Made by a program: the position numbers and the translations under genes | The notes under the pieces: generated by a model | Seen by the model: the letters and a program-made list of their open reading frames with translations, nothing else | What the model was told of the DNA's origin: nothing | The model's database searches: none | Shown here: in pieces, positions 8,271 to 17,378 of the stretch | Layout of the letters: every line of letters begins with the position of its first letter | Position numbering within the stretch: position 1 is the stretch's first letter | NCBI GenBank assembly: GCA_035620615.1 | Contig: DASPGM010000006.1 | Location: 62,001 to 126,000 of the forward strand | Source of the DNA: CSP1-1 sp035620615 | GTDB lineage: Archaea; Thermoproteota; Nitrososphaeria; Nitrososphaerales; Nitrosopumilaceae | Reading direction: 5' to 3' | DNA: 64,000 nt

Positions 8271-9799
8271 TTATTGGATATGTTATTGGAGAATCAAAAC
8301 CAACCAAAGTCATATCTCTTACGTTAAGACCACTTTCAATAGGAGAATATACTATAATTGAATCTGAAGAAGGAAAAATCCTCGGTCTAGTTGAGCGCTC
8401 TTTTGTTTCAAGTGTTGCGTTATCAGATGTAAAGAACTTTGAAGAGGCAGTAGAAAGCAAAGAGATTGCCGAAATTAACAAACGTGACAAAGGATACACA
8501 TCGCAAATAATGGTTTTAGGGTTTTTAGACAAATTACAAAAAGGCCAGGCAATTGTTCCTGCAGTTCCTCCACTTCCTGGAACTGAAATACTGGAGGCAA
8601 CTAACAGAGATTTAGAAAAAATTTTTGGGCCCGATGGTGCACAATGGATTAAGATTGGCTCACTGTTAAGAAACCCAGAGATAATAGCAAAAATAAATCT
8701 CAACAAAATTGTTTCAAGACATGTAGGGATATTGGCAATGACGGGAATGGGAAAAAGTAATCTCGTATCATTGATTGCAAAACAGATTAACAGTCTTAGT
8801 GGAACTGTAATAATTTTTGATTATCATGATGACTATAGTAGCTTGACAATTCCAAAAATCAATGTTATTGATGCAAAAATTAATCCAAGATTATTGGATG
8901 CAGAATCACTTGGAGAAGTTTTAGAGATTAGAGATAATGCTAGTATTCAGCAAAGAATTCTTCGCATGGCATTTACAAAGCAAGTAAAAGGAAGTAAAGA
9001 GTTTTGGGCAGCACTCAATGATCAAATAGAAGAAATTATCCAAGTAAATAAGAAGGACAAAAAAGAATACACATACTCTGGAGGACGTGTTCAAGACAAA
9101 ATAGATGATGCTCAGCACAAGTTTTCAGACATTTTAGATCCAGATGTAATGGATCCCATTGGATTAATTAGAGAGGGAAGAATTAATGTTCTAAACATTT
9201 CTAGCTTGAGTGAAAAACAAGCCAATGTTGCAGTCTCGTATTATCTTCAAGAATTACTAAATGACAGAAAAGATTCTGTTAGAGCAAAGAATGCAAAGCA
9301 AACTTCAAAAAGGAATCCAAGATTTGGCTCTTCAATATTTGTTGTAATAGAGGAGGCCCATGTGTTTATTCCTAAAGCAGAAGATACTCAGGCAAAGTAT
9401 TGGGCATCAAAGATTGCACGGGAGGGAAGAAAATTTGGATTAGGTTTGGGAATTGTTTCTCAAAGGCCTCGCAGTTTGGATCCCAACATAGTAAGCCAGA
9501 TGGGCTCACTTGCAGTCATGAAAATCGTTCAAGAAGACGACCAGAGTCAGATTACATCTGCTGCAGAGTCAATCAGTAAGAGTCTCATTGAGCAACTAAC
9601 ATCACTAAATGTAGGAGATGCTATTTTAGTTGGACAGTGGGTTAATTTGCCATCTATTGTACACATTGAAGAGGTTAAAGAAAAAACGATGGGTGCTGAC
9701 CAAGACGCTGTAACCGAGTGGGCAGTCGCAAAAAAGTTTGATGGAATTGCTAAAGAATCAACGCAAAAACTTATTCAAAAAGACTTGCTAGTAGATTAG
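8267..9799 (+). CDS. herA: HerA hexameric DNA translocase/helicase
   Basis: FtsK-related hexameric ATPase that drives NurA along DNA during double-strand-break processing. The N-terminal HAS-barrel spans about residues 1-100. Walker A is TGMGKSN near 159-165, and the Walker B region VVIEEAHVFI is near 360. A following SQRPRSLDP segment probably holds sensor residues. At 510 residues the length is normal. It overlaps nurA by four bases and is followed one base later by mre11, so the four genes form a single operon. Confidence 0.95.
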   Translation: MIIGYVIGESKPTKVISLTLRPLSIGEYTIIESEEGKILGLVERSFVSSVALSDVKNFEEAVESKEIAEINKRDKGYTSQIMVLGFLDKLQKGQAIVPAVPPLPGTEILEATNRDLEKIFGPDGAQWIKIGSLLRNPEIIAKINLNKIVSRHVGILAMTGMGKSNLVSLIAKQINSLSGTVIIFDYHDDYSSLTIPKINVIDAKINPRLLDAESLGEVLEIRDNASIQQRILRMAFTKQVKGSKEFWAALNDQIEEIIQVNKKDKKEYTYSGGRVQDKIDDAQHKFSDILDPDVMDPIGLIREGRINVLNISSLSEKQANVAVSYYLQELLNDRKDSVRAKNAKQTSKRNPRFGSSIFVVIEEAHVFIPKAEDTQAKYWASKIAREGRKFGLGLGIVSQRPRSLDPNIVSQMGSLAVMKIVQEDDQSQITSAAESISKSLIEQLTSLNVGDAILVGQWVNLPSIVHIEEVKEKTMGADQDAVTEWAVAKKFDGIAKESTQKLIQKDLLVD

Positions 9800-9800
9800 A

Positions 9801-10940
9801 ATGTTATTTTCTCACATATCAGATACCCATCTAGGTCTTGTACAATATAATTCCGAAGAAAGAGAAAAAGACATCTACGATGTCTTTAATCAAGCAATTG
9901 ATACATCAATTAAAGATCATGTTAATTTTGTAATCTTTGCAGGCGATATTTTTGATAAACCAAAGCCTACAGGAACAGCAATTATGCACATGGCTCACGC
10001 ACTAAAAAAATTAAAACAAAAAAACATAGAATCATTTTTTATTTTAGGGGAGCATGATATTAGTAGAATTAGATCATATCCAGTTCCATATGTTTATCAC
10101 AAGCTAGAATTTTCAAAATACATTGGAGAAGGAAATCCAACATACTACAAAGATGTGATGTTGGTAGGATTTGATAAAATTAGAAAAAGTGAGATGGCAG
10201 ATTTTGAAGAAAAATTTAAAAAAATTGAGACTATTGCAAAACAACACAAGGGGCATAAAATTCTCGTAATGCATCAAGGACTAACAGAGGTACACAAGTT
10301 TGCAGGAGAGCTTAGTGTAAATGACTTGCCAAAAAATTTCACATACTATGCAATGGGTCATCTGCATGACAAATTCCTAAAATCATTTAGTAAGTTAGAT
10401 GGCCCTTTAGCTTATCCTGGCTCAATTGAGTTGACAACTAGTGAAGGAATCAAAGATGTCAAAAAAGGATTTTATGAAGTTGATATTTCAACTTCAGAAG
10501 CTAAACCCGCTTGGATAGAATTAGAACGTAGACCTCAATATTCTACCGTAATAAAATTTGAAAATCTTAAAGAGACAGTTGATGAGATAATTGAGAAATT
10601 TAAAGAAAGTCCGAAAAAGCCAATTATGGAGTTGAAAATTCAGGGAAAAGATATACAAACAGACCTAGTTCAGGAACAAATTTCACGTCTTTTGCCAATG
10701 ACACTTTATTGTAATTGGAAAATGGCTCAACAGACAAGTGACTCTTCTGTGTTTATGGAAAAACCTACCAGAATTGATGATGAGATGCTAAAGCTAGCTA
10801 CAGCATCACTCAAATCAGAACAACTTGCAAGCTTTGCAATCAAAGAGTTACTTCCATTATTAACATCAGATGATCTTGAACATGCAAGTCAAATCATTAT
10901 TGAAAATTACAAACAATTCAGAAAGGAGAAAAACATATGA
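9801..10940 (+). CDS. mre11: Mre11 DNA double-strand-break nuclease
   Basis: Manganese-dependent exo/endonuclease of the Mre11-Rad50 complex. Calcineurin-like phosphoesterase motifs appear in order: SDTHLG (residue 7), AGDIFD (near 48), GEHD (near 88), MHQG (near 156) and GHLHD (near 194). The C-terminal 130 residues should hold the capping and Rad50-binding regions. The 3' end overlaps rad50 by four bases. Confidence 0.95.
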   Translation: MLFSHISDTHLGLVQYNSEEREKDIYDVFNQAIDTSIKDHVNFVIFAGDIFDKPKPTGTAIMHMAHALKKLKQKNIESFFILGEHDISRIRSYPVPYVYHKLEFSKYIGEGNPTYYKDVMLVGFDKIRKSEMADFEEKFKKIETIAKQHKGHKILVMHQGLTEVHKFAGELSVNDLPKNFTYYAMGHLHDKFLKSFSKLDGPLAYPGSIELTTSEGIKDVKKGFYEVDISTSEAKPAWIELERRPQYSTVIKFENLKETVDEIIEKFKESPKKPIMELKIQGKDIQTDLVQEQISRLLPMTLYCNWKMAQQTSDSSVFMEKPTRIDDEMLKLATASLKSEQLASFAIKELLPLLTSDDLEHASQIIIENYKQFRKEKNI

Positions 10941-13024
10941 TAGAATCAATAGAGCTTGGAAATTTTCTCTCACATAATGATACTAAACTAAAATTTGGAG
11001 AGGGAGTAACTGTATTTATAGGACATAATGGTGCGGGAAAATCTAGCATTATTGATGCAATTACATTTGCATTATTTGGTAAGCATACAAGAAAAAACAA
11101 CAAAGGGTTAATTCGCAGAGGACAAAATGAAGCATACACTACAGTTAATTTTTCCATAAATAGTAAAAAATTACAAGCCACAAGAAAAATCCATATTAAA
11201 GGAACCAGTTCATCGCAATTTTTAGAAGAAAAAGACGGAACATGGATTCCAATTGTCGAAGGAGAAAGAAAACAATTTGAAGAATCTACAACAAAAAAAA
11301 TTGAAGAATATATTGGATTAGATTTTGAGAAACTAAAAATTGCATCAATTGTTCAGCAGGGAGAATTAAATTCCATAATAAAGGCAAAACCAAAAGAATT
11401 CAAAGAGCTAATTAATGCAGTGATTGGAATTGACAAGTTGGATCTGTCAGCTGAAAACATGAAGCTTGTTTTAAAAAACTTTAGATCATCAATTCAAAAT
11501 GAATTAGGATATGATTATTCACATATAGAAATTTTAAAAAATGAAATTATAAATTTAGAATTAGAGAAAAAACAAAACATTCCATTAAAAGATGATCTAC
11601 TATCCAAAAAAGAAATTCGTCAAAAAGAGATTTTACAAATAAAACAGAGAATTGACAAAGAGCAACCAAAGCTCGATAAGATAAAACAACTCGAATCAAG
11701 AAAAACAGAGCTTAAACAATATGCCAAAGATGCAATACTATCAATCCAAAAGGAAATTTCTGAAAAAGAGCGTAAAATTCGTGATTGTGAAGGGTGTTTT
11801 GAGCATCTTGATGACAAAAAAATCATAGAAAAATCCCTAGATATGGCCGAATCCAGTATAAAAGATTCTAAAGACAAAATTCAGGAATTTAAAATGAAAA
11901 CAGTGTCACTAGTTGAGCAGATATCACTTGCAGGAAAATTACACATACAAGATGGCAAATGCCCTGTATGTGATTCAAGCGTGAAGCATCTAAATCCATT
12001 GTTTAGAGAAGAACATCTCAAAGAAGAGCTTGACAATATGAAAAAACAAATCATAACACTGGAAAAACAAGCAATTATTTTTGAGAACAATAGAGATGAG
12101 TTAAGACAAAAAATTGAGAGAATAAGAGAAGATGAAGCAACACTGCGTGCTCATTCAATTAAAAATATAACAGAAATCAATATTATAAAACAAGAGATTA
12201 TTGTTAAAAAATCTAATATGCAAAAAATTCCATTAACAATTAATGATGGAAAACTAGTTGAAGTAGCATCAATTGATTCACATGCTAAATTGTTATATCA
12301 AAAAATTATAGAACTAGAATCAGAGACGGAAGGTTTTGATGAAACTGAATTTTTTGATTTAAAAGAATCTCTAGAACACAAACAACTTGAGTTGAGCTCA
12401 ATTGATCAAAAACTTGGTGGAATTTTAGAAAAAATTAGAAATAATGAAAATCAACTAGAAAAAAATAATCATACATTAAAAGAATTAACATATGTCAAAG
12501 ATTATGTTTTACAGTTAGAGCAAATTCAAGAAAATGTCTTTAATCGAGATGGCCCTGTTGCAACAAGCCTTAGGTCTTGGGCATTAAGCATGATTTCTGC
12601 TAAAGCATCTGAATATCTCAGCATGCTTAACACAAAGATTCAGCGAATAGAATTATCAGAAAAAGCAAGAGATGTTTCAATCACTTGTTATGCAAAAAAT
12701 ACAATTTTGGATTTAGAATCACTTAGTGGTGGAGAGCAAGTAAGTATTGCTTTGGCACTAAGATTAGGAATGGCACAACTACTTGGTTCATCTAATTTAA
12801 ATTTCATTATACTAGATGAGCCTACAATGCATCTAGATGAGGAAAGAAGAAAATCTCTTGTAGGAGTACTATCACAACTATCAGACATTACAAATTCTGC
12901 TTCAAATTCATCAATGCAGTTTATCATAATTACTCACGATGCAGAAATTTTTGAAGATTCAACTGTAGAGCAAATTTTTAAATTTGAATCATCCGATAAC
13001 GGCACTACAGTTACTACTGTCTAG
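10937..13024 (+). CDS. rad50: Rad50 SMC-like ATPase
   Basis: Clamps DNA ends and regulates Mre11. Walker A is GHNGAGKSS at residues 29-37. Long coiled coils flank the zinc hook CPVC at residues 342-345, where two Rad50 molecules dimerise. The signature LSGGEQVS is near 595, followed by Walker B IILDEPTMHLD. At 695 residues it is somewhat shorter than many archaeal Rad50 proteins, mostly in the coils. Its stop overlaps the convergent HEAT-repeat gene by four bases. Confidence 0.96.
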   Translation: MIESIELGNFLSHNDTKLKFGEGVTVFIGHNGAGKSSIIDAITFALFGKHTRKNNKGLIRRGQNEAYTTVNFSINSKKLQATRKIHIKGTSSSQFLEEKDGTWIPIVEGERKQFEESTTKKIEEYIGLDFEKLKIASIVQQGELNSIIKAKPKEFKELINAVIGIDKLDLSAENMKLVLKNFRSSIQNELGYDYSHIEILKNEIINLELEKKQNIPLKDDLLSKKEIRQKEILQIKQRIDKEQPKLDKIKQLESRKTELKQYAKDAILSIQKEISEKERKIRDCEGCFEHLDDKKIIEKSLDMAESSIKDSKDKIQEFKMKTVSLVEQISLAGKLHIQDGKCPVCDSSVKHLNPLFREEHLKEELDNMKKQIITLEKQAIIFENNRDELRQKIERIREDEATLRAHSIKNITEINIIKQEIIVKKSNMQKIPLTINDGKLVEVASIDSHAKLLYQKIIELESETEGFDETEFFDLKESLEHKQLELSSIDQKLGGILEKIRNNENQLEKNNHTLKELTYVKDYVLQLEQIQENVFNRDGPVATSLRSWALSMISAKASEYLSMLNTKIQRIELSEKARDVSITCYAKNTILDLESLSGGEQVSIALALRLGMAQLLGSSNLNFIILDEPTMHLDEERRKSLVGVLSQLSDITNSASNSSMQFIIITHDAEIFEDSTVEQIFKFESSDNGTTVTTV

Positions 13025-13530
13025 CCACCAGTAAGCTTTGCAAATTTTTCATTTTTACTTAATTTATCCATAAAATCAATGTTGGATAATGCAACTATTG
13101 CGGATTCCACTACTGGCTTGTCAGGATCGTTTAGTGCTTTTGTAAGTGTAGGAATTGCTTCTTTAGAACCAATTACCCCAAGTGCAATTGCTGCTTCATG
13201 ACGAACAAACATGCTTGGATCATTTTTTGTTGCATCTTCAAGATGTGTAATTCCACTACTATAACCCATCTGGCCTAGTGAAAAAGCAGCTTCATGTCTT
13301 ACAAGTTCATTAGGATCGTTTTTTAGAACTCTTGCTACATATTCAACTTTATCTTCTCCGCCTAGATCCACAAGAATGCATGTGGCACGTGTTCGAATAA
13401 CAAAATCATCATGAGTTATTAGATTTACAAAGTAATCTGCATCTTTTGCTTCATATTTTTCTTCCATTTCAGAAAAAAGTCTTAATCGATCTTCAGTAAC
13501 TACACTCATTTCATCAAGAATTTGTGTCAC
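13021..13530 (-). CDS. HEAT-repeat (PBS-lyase type) scaffold protein
   Basis: A 169-residue soluble helical-repeat protein. Repeats of about 31 residues recur, each with a DP or NDP turn and a (V/F)RHEAA(F/I)(S/A)LG(Q/V) helix, most clearly near residues 77-88 and 108-119. Such repeats are protein-binding scaffolds or, in a related bacterial family, phycocyanobilin lyases; a lyase role is unlikely here. Partner unknown. It converges on rad50 with four shared bases. Confidence 0.8.
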   Translation of the reverse strand: MTQILDEMSVVTEDRLRLFSEMEEKYEAKDADYFVNLITHDDFVIRTRATCILVDLGGEDKVEYVARVLKNDPNELVRHEAAFSLGQMGYSSGITHLEDATKNDPSMFVRHEAAIALGVIGSKEAIPTLTKALNDPDKPVVESAIVALSNIDFMDKLSKNEKFAKLTGG

Positions 13531-13599
13531 CTATATTATTCTATTAGTTAGATTCTCAAGATAGTAATTTATTTAATACATTTTCATGAAAAAATTATC

Positions 13600-14259
13600 A
13601 TGAATGTGAAAATAGGTGAAAAAGCACCAAACCTTAAAGTTTCAAGATGGGTACAAGGATTACCTACCAATTTTGATAAAGAAAAAGATCACATTGTATT
13701 AGTTGAGGTTTTCCAGGTAAATTGTCCTGGTTGTTTTCTATATGGAATTCCTGAGGCAATTAACATCTATAACAAGTATCATTCGGAAGGAGTAACTGTT
13801 TTAGGATTAGCTACTGCCTTTGAGGATTTTGATAAAAATACCATTGGAAATCTAGAACTTTTGTTAAAAACTGGAGAAGTAATTGGAGATACTAAAGAAG
13901 GGCTTGGTCAATATGGAAAATTAAATGATAATAAATTGCCTTACAAAATACCTTTTCCTGTGGGAATGGATTCATTAATTAAAGAAACCGGAGATATTGA
14001 TGAATTAAGGATAAAGAATTTTATAAAAAAACAGATTCCAGACTTTGAATCACAGCCAGAAGATTATAGGAACCAAATAATTAATCGTGTCAAGGAATAT
14101 TTTAAATCAAAAGAATATTCTGCTGAAACTTTTGAGGAATATTCACTAAATGGAACTCCTTCTACGATAGTAGTAGATAGAAAAGGAGTTCTTAGAGATG
14201 TTTCATTTGGTCAAAATGGGACATTAGAACCATTGATTCAATCTTTGCTCAACGAGTGA
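13600..14259 (+). CDS. Thioredoxin-fold redoxin with CPGC motif
   Basis: A 219-residue soluble protein with a thioredoxin-like fold. The N-terminal segment KIGEKAPNLKVSRWVQG resembles peroxiredoxin/TlpA proteins. The redox motif VNCPGC is near residue 42, and the expected cis-proline loop appears as NGTPST near residue 190. There is a large charged insertion between them. No signal peptide is visible, so it should be cytosolic. Probably a disulfide reductase or peroxidase-like protein; substrate unknown. Its end overlaps the next gene on the other strand by 11 bases. Confidence 0.75.
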   Translation: MNVKIGEKAPNLKVSRWVQGLPTNFDKEKDHIVLVEVFQVNCPGCFLYGIPEAINIYNKYHSEGVTVLGLATAFEDFDKNTIGNLELLLKTGEVIGDTKEGLGQYGKLNDNKLPYKIPFPVGMDSLIKETGDIDELRIKNFIKKQIPDFESQPEDYRNQIINRVKEYFKSKEYSAETFEEYSLNGTPSTIVVDRKGVLRDVSFGQNGTLEPLIQSLLNE

Positions 14260-14782
14260 TTTGAGATTTTTTTGTTTTTCTGGTAAAAATTATCACTAAT
14301 ACCGCAACAATAACTATTACTAATACTACAACAATTATCAGTATAATAAATTCAGATAAAACCCAAGGGGTAATGTCAGGAGATTCTGGAAGGTTGAAAG
14401 TCTCGAGAATGTCAAGTTTATTTTTTCCAGTGCCTTGAAATTCCATTGTGATAAAAGAAATTTGCTCGTTAGTCTTCACAATAGGAAAAATCTCTTGATC
14501 ATTTAACATAAAAGTAAAATTTCCATTAATTAGATTTTTTGGAATTTCAATCTCAGCTAAATTATTTTCTAGTCCACTGTTAATGTAAAAAGTCAACCGC
14601 CTATCATCACTACTGAAGTTTATATCTTCGACATTAAAATTTGAAGTAACATCTATTCGAAAAGTATGTCCTCCAGTTTCAATTGTAAAATCTTGTTTGA
14701 GACCAGTTCTATCCGAAATCTGCCCAAAAGCTAAAGGAGTAACTGAAAATAATAAAATGGAAATTAAAAATAACTGATACAA
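14249..14782 (-). CDS. Exported protein with C-terminal membrane anchor
   Basis: I do not recognise a family. The 177-residue protein has a hydrophobic signal segment ending near an AFGQ site (residues 1-20), an extracellular beta-rich region, then a strong transmembrane helix rich in Ile/Val (about 143-168) followed by basic residues. That predicts a type I surface protein with a short cytoplasmic tail. The start is TTG at 14782, nine bases after the L15e stop, so it may be co-transcribed with L15e. Confidence 0.65.
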   Translation of the reverse strand: MYQLFLISILLFSVTPLAFGQISDRTGLKQDFTIETGGHTFRIDVTSNFNVEDINFSSDDRRLTFYINSGLENNLAEIEIPKNLINGNFTFMLNDQEIFPIVKTNEQISFITMEFQGTGKNKLDILETFNLPESPDITPWVLSEFIILIIVVVLVIVIVAVLVIIFTRKTKKSQITR

Positions 14783-14791
14783 CTTTTTTAT

Positions 14792-15244
14792 CTAGGAAGG
14801 AATTACTCTTTTACGCAACTCTTTGTCTTTTGAAATTCTAGGATGATGGGGATCAGCTAAAATAACTTCATGCCAATAATACATTCCATCTTTGTATAGA
14901 TAATAAGAACCAAGTAATTTCATATTTGGGTATCTGTCTAAAACTCTTCGTTCAGCCACCTCTTTCATATTTACATCTGCTTTAATTCGTGTTACACCAA
15001 GATGTTTAGGTCGTCGTCCTGCTACTGGGCGTTTTCTCCTCATTCCTCCTGTCCCAACACGCATGCGAATAACTACAATTCCTTGTTTTGCTTTGTATCC
15101 CAATCTTCTTGCTTTCTGAATTCTGCTAGGTTTTTCGATTCGAGTAAGTGCATTTTCTTTACGCCAGCCTATTGCCTTTTCTCTTAAACTAGGAGCATTC
15201 TGTTTCCAAAGATTTAACCAAACTAAGTCCTGATTTCTAGGCAT
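14792..15244 (-). CDS. rpl15e: Ribosomal protein L15e
   Basis: Large-subunit protein shared by archaea and eukaryotes. The 150-residue basic sequence carries the family signatures RIQKARRLGYKAKQG near residue 41 and RRPKHLGV near 78, and a C-terminal HHPRISKD segment. ATG start at 15244. No paralogue is seen in the window. Confidence 0.97.
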   Translation of the reverse strand: MPRNQDLVWLNLWKQNAPSLREKAIGWRKENALTRIEKPSRIQKARRLGYKAKQGIVVIRMRVGTGGMRRKRPVAGRRPKHLGVTRIKADVNMKEVAERRVLDRYPNMKLLGSYYLYKDGMYYWHEVILADPHHPRISKDKELRKRVIPS

Positions 15245-15310
15245 ATCGCAACTAAGAAAATCCCCTTAATATCTGAATATGCATCCTTGGTTGAAAAAAT
15301 AGATATTAAT

Positions 15311-16381
15311 TCAATTTTTGGGTCGGATATGATTCGTGGGAAGTATAACTGTAAAAGTCGTAGGATTTGATTTAACAGAAATTGTTCCACCATGTTGCTC
15401 GATTATAGTTTTACATATTGCTAAACCCAAACCAGTGCCATTTGCTTTAGTTGTAAATAATGGATCAAATACTTTGGGAATAATAGATTTTGGAATGCCA
15501 ACTCCGCTATCTTCAATGTCAATTTTAATCGAATCGTTATTAGAGCTTAGATGAAATTCAATTTTTCCTTTGTTTTCAATTGCTTGAATACTATTAGTTA
15601 AGATGTTTGAAAAAACTGCTTCCATTTTTCGAAAATCACAATTAATTTTAAAATCATCCTTTGATTTTATTATTTCAATTTGTTTAGGGACGTCAATTGA
15701 ATCAATTGAAGAATCAATAAGAGCATTTATCGATGTCTCATTTAATTCTAAGTCAGTAATTCGAACAAACCCTAAAACGTCATTGACCAAATGAATGATT
15801 CTAAGTAATGATCTATCAATTCTTGCATTATATTCTAATCTTTGTTTTACATCCATCTTTGGTTTTTCCTTCATAATTCCATGGGCAGTTTTAATTACTG
15901 ATAGTGGATTTCGTAAATCGTGTGCAAGTTTAGATGTTAGTTCACCAATTATTGCCATTTTTTGTGATTTTAATAATGCACTAGACTTTAACTCCACTTG
16001 TTTTTCTAAATATTTTTTACGTAACTCCAGATCTTTTTCTGTTTTTGACACATTCAGTAATTGTTCTCTAAGTTCCTGATTTAATTTATTATAAGTATTT
16101 TCACGAATAAAAAATTCTTTATTTTTTTCTTCTAATTCTAAATTTTTTTTTTCCAAAGAATTTGAAAAATCCATTAAAATTTGTACTTTGTTCTGTAAAT
16201 CTTGATTTGTTTTTACTGCGGCATGAATTTTTTGATTTGATATTTCCGCTATTTCAATTAATTCTCTTTCTTTTTCTTTAAGACTTTGTTTGGTAATTTC
16301 TAATTCATGAAAAGCTTGAGAAGCTACATTTGATATCTCTTTTACTATCTGACTATCATCTAAGGTATCTGCACTTTGCAT
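15311..16381 (-). CDS. Soluble histidine kinase with coiled-coil N terminus
   Basis: A 356-residue sensor kinase with no transmembrane segment. Residues 1-140 are mostly coiled coil. The phospho-acceptor H-box is KLAHDLRNPL with His154, the N-box is NILTNSIQAI near 258, the G1 box is DSGVGIP near 290 and the G2 box GTGLGLAI near 316. It should sense a cytosolic signal or a partner bound to the coil. No response regulator lies nearby, so its target is unknown. It is divergent from a coiled-coil protein gene, and a role for that protein as partner is only a guess. Confidence 0.88.
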   Translation of the reverse strand: MQSADTLDDSQIVKEISNVASQAFHELEITKQSLKEKERELIEIAEISNQKIHAAVKTNQDLQNKVQILMDFSNSLEKKNLELEEKNKEFFIRENTYNKLNQELREQLLNVSKTEKDLELRKKYLEKQVELKSSALLKSQKMAIIGELTSKLAHDLRNPLSVIKTAHGIMKEKPKMDVKQRLEYNARIDRSLLRIIHLVNDVLGFVRITDLELNETSINALIDSSIDSIDVPKQIEIIKSKDDFKINCDFRKMEAVFSNILTNSIQAIENKGKIEFHLSSNNDSIKIDIEDSGVGIPKSIIPKVFDPLFTTKANGTGLGLAICKTIIEQHGGTISVKSNPTTFTVILPTNHIRPKN

Positions 16382-16460
16382 TAAATTATTATTTCAACAT
16401 AATTCAAAATGAAGTCATGTCTGTTCATGTAAGACATACAAAAAATTCCTATAGTTAAAT

Positions 16461-16479
16461 GATTAAAATTTGATTAATC
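16461..16479. repeat. Short inverted repeat between divergent genes
   Basis: GATTAA and TTAATC form a perfect 6-base inverted repeat around a 7-base spacer, in the 158-base region between the histidine kinase and the divergent coiled-coil gene. It could be an operator, but AT-rich palindromes of this size also occur by chance. Confidence 0.3.
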
Positions 16480-16539
16480 GTTGTTTGTCTTTTTGTGACT
16501 ACGAGCTAGTCTTATTCAATGTAATAAGTATTTAGGATC

Positions 16540-17364
16540 TTGGAAAAAAAACATATCAATAGAAAAAAATCAAATATTTCAGAAGATAAACTAGATTTTA
16601 ATGTAATTCCAAATTCTGATGATGATACGTGGTCTCGCTTTCAACCAATCATTGGAGAAAAAATTCTTTCTGAGGAGATTTTCCCAGTTCCAGACCGAGC
16701 AATTACTTTTAATAGAAATAAAATTTTGAAATTAGAAGACAGATTAGATAACAAAACAAAAGAATTCAAAGATGAATTTTCCAATACAGCTCAGTATTTG
16801 AAATTTCTAAATGCACATTTATTTGAAAAAAAAAATTATCTTGATAAAATTGTAACAAACCATGATAAATTTGATGATGATATTGCATTTCTTAATTCAA
16901 AGTATTCAAGTAAAGAACAACTAGATAGAATGAATTACAATAAACTAAAAGTTAGCGATGTAGAAGAGGTGTTAGAACAAATAAAAAATGAACATGAATT
17001 AATTAAACAAAAAATAGAACATTTTTCTAATCAAATTCATAAGGCAAATGTTGAACTATCGCATAAAGACAAACAAATTGATGGAATAAAATCAGAGATT
17101 GCTCTAGTTGAAACAGATTATAATACATCTAATCCAGAAATTAAAAATGCAGAAGAAATAGTAGACAATATTCAAAAAGAATTAAAATCATTACCACCTA
17201 TTAAAGAATCAGAAAAAATTTTAGGTGCAATTAATTCATTGATTGTTTTGTTAAATTCAAAGAATCAGGTAACACTAAATGAATTAAATGCAGTTAAAAA
17301 TGAATTTAAAAAAATGAAACAAGAATATGATAAAATCATGCAGAATTTAGATAAAAAGAAATAA
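16540..17364 (+). CDS. Long coiled-coil protein of unknown function
   Basis: I do not recognise the family. The 274-residue protein has an N-terminal soluble segment with DDTWSRFQPIIGE near residue 29. From about residue 65 to the end it shows heptad-like hydrophobic spacing rich in Lys, Glu, Asn and Ile, predicting an extended coiled coil. There is no signal peptide or membrane helix. The start is TTG at 16540. It is transcribed away from the histidine kinase, sharing a 158-base upstream region. A structural or adaptor role is inferred. Confidence 0.7.
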   Translation: MEKKHINRKKSNISEDKLDFNVIPNSDDDTWSRFQPIIGEKILSEEIFPVPDRAITFNRNKILKLEDRLDNKTKEFKDEFSNTAQYLKFLNAHLFEKKNYLDKIVTNHDKFDDDIAFLNSKYSSKEQLDRMNYNKLKVSDVEEVLEQIKNEHELIKQKIEHFSNQIHKANVELSHKDKQIDGIKSEIALVETDYNTSNPEIKNAEEIVDNIQKELKSLPPIKESEKILGAINSLIVLLNSKNQVTLNELNAVKNEFKKMKQEYDKIMQNLDKKK

Positions 17365-17378
17365 AAAAATTACTCAAG

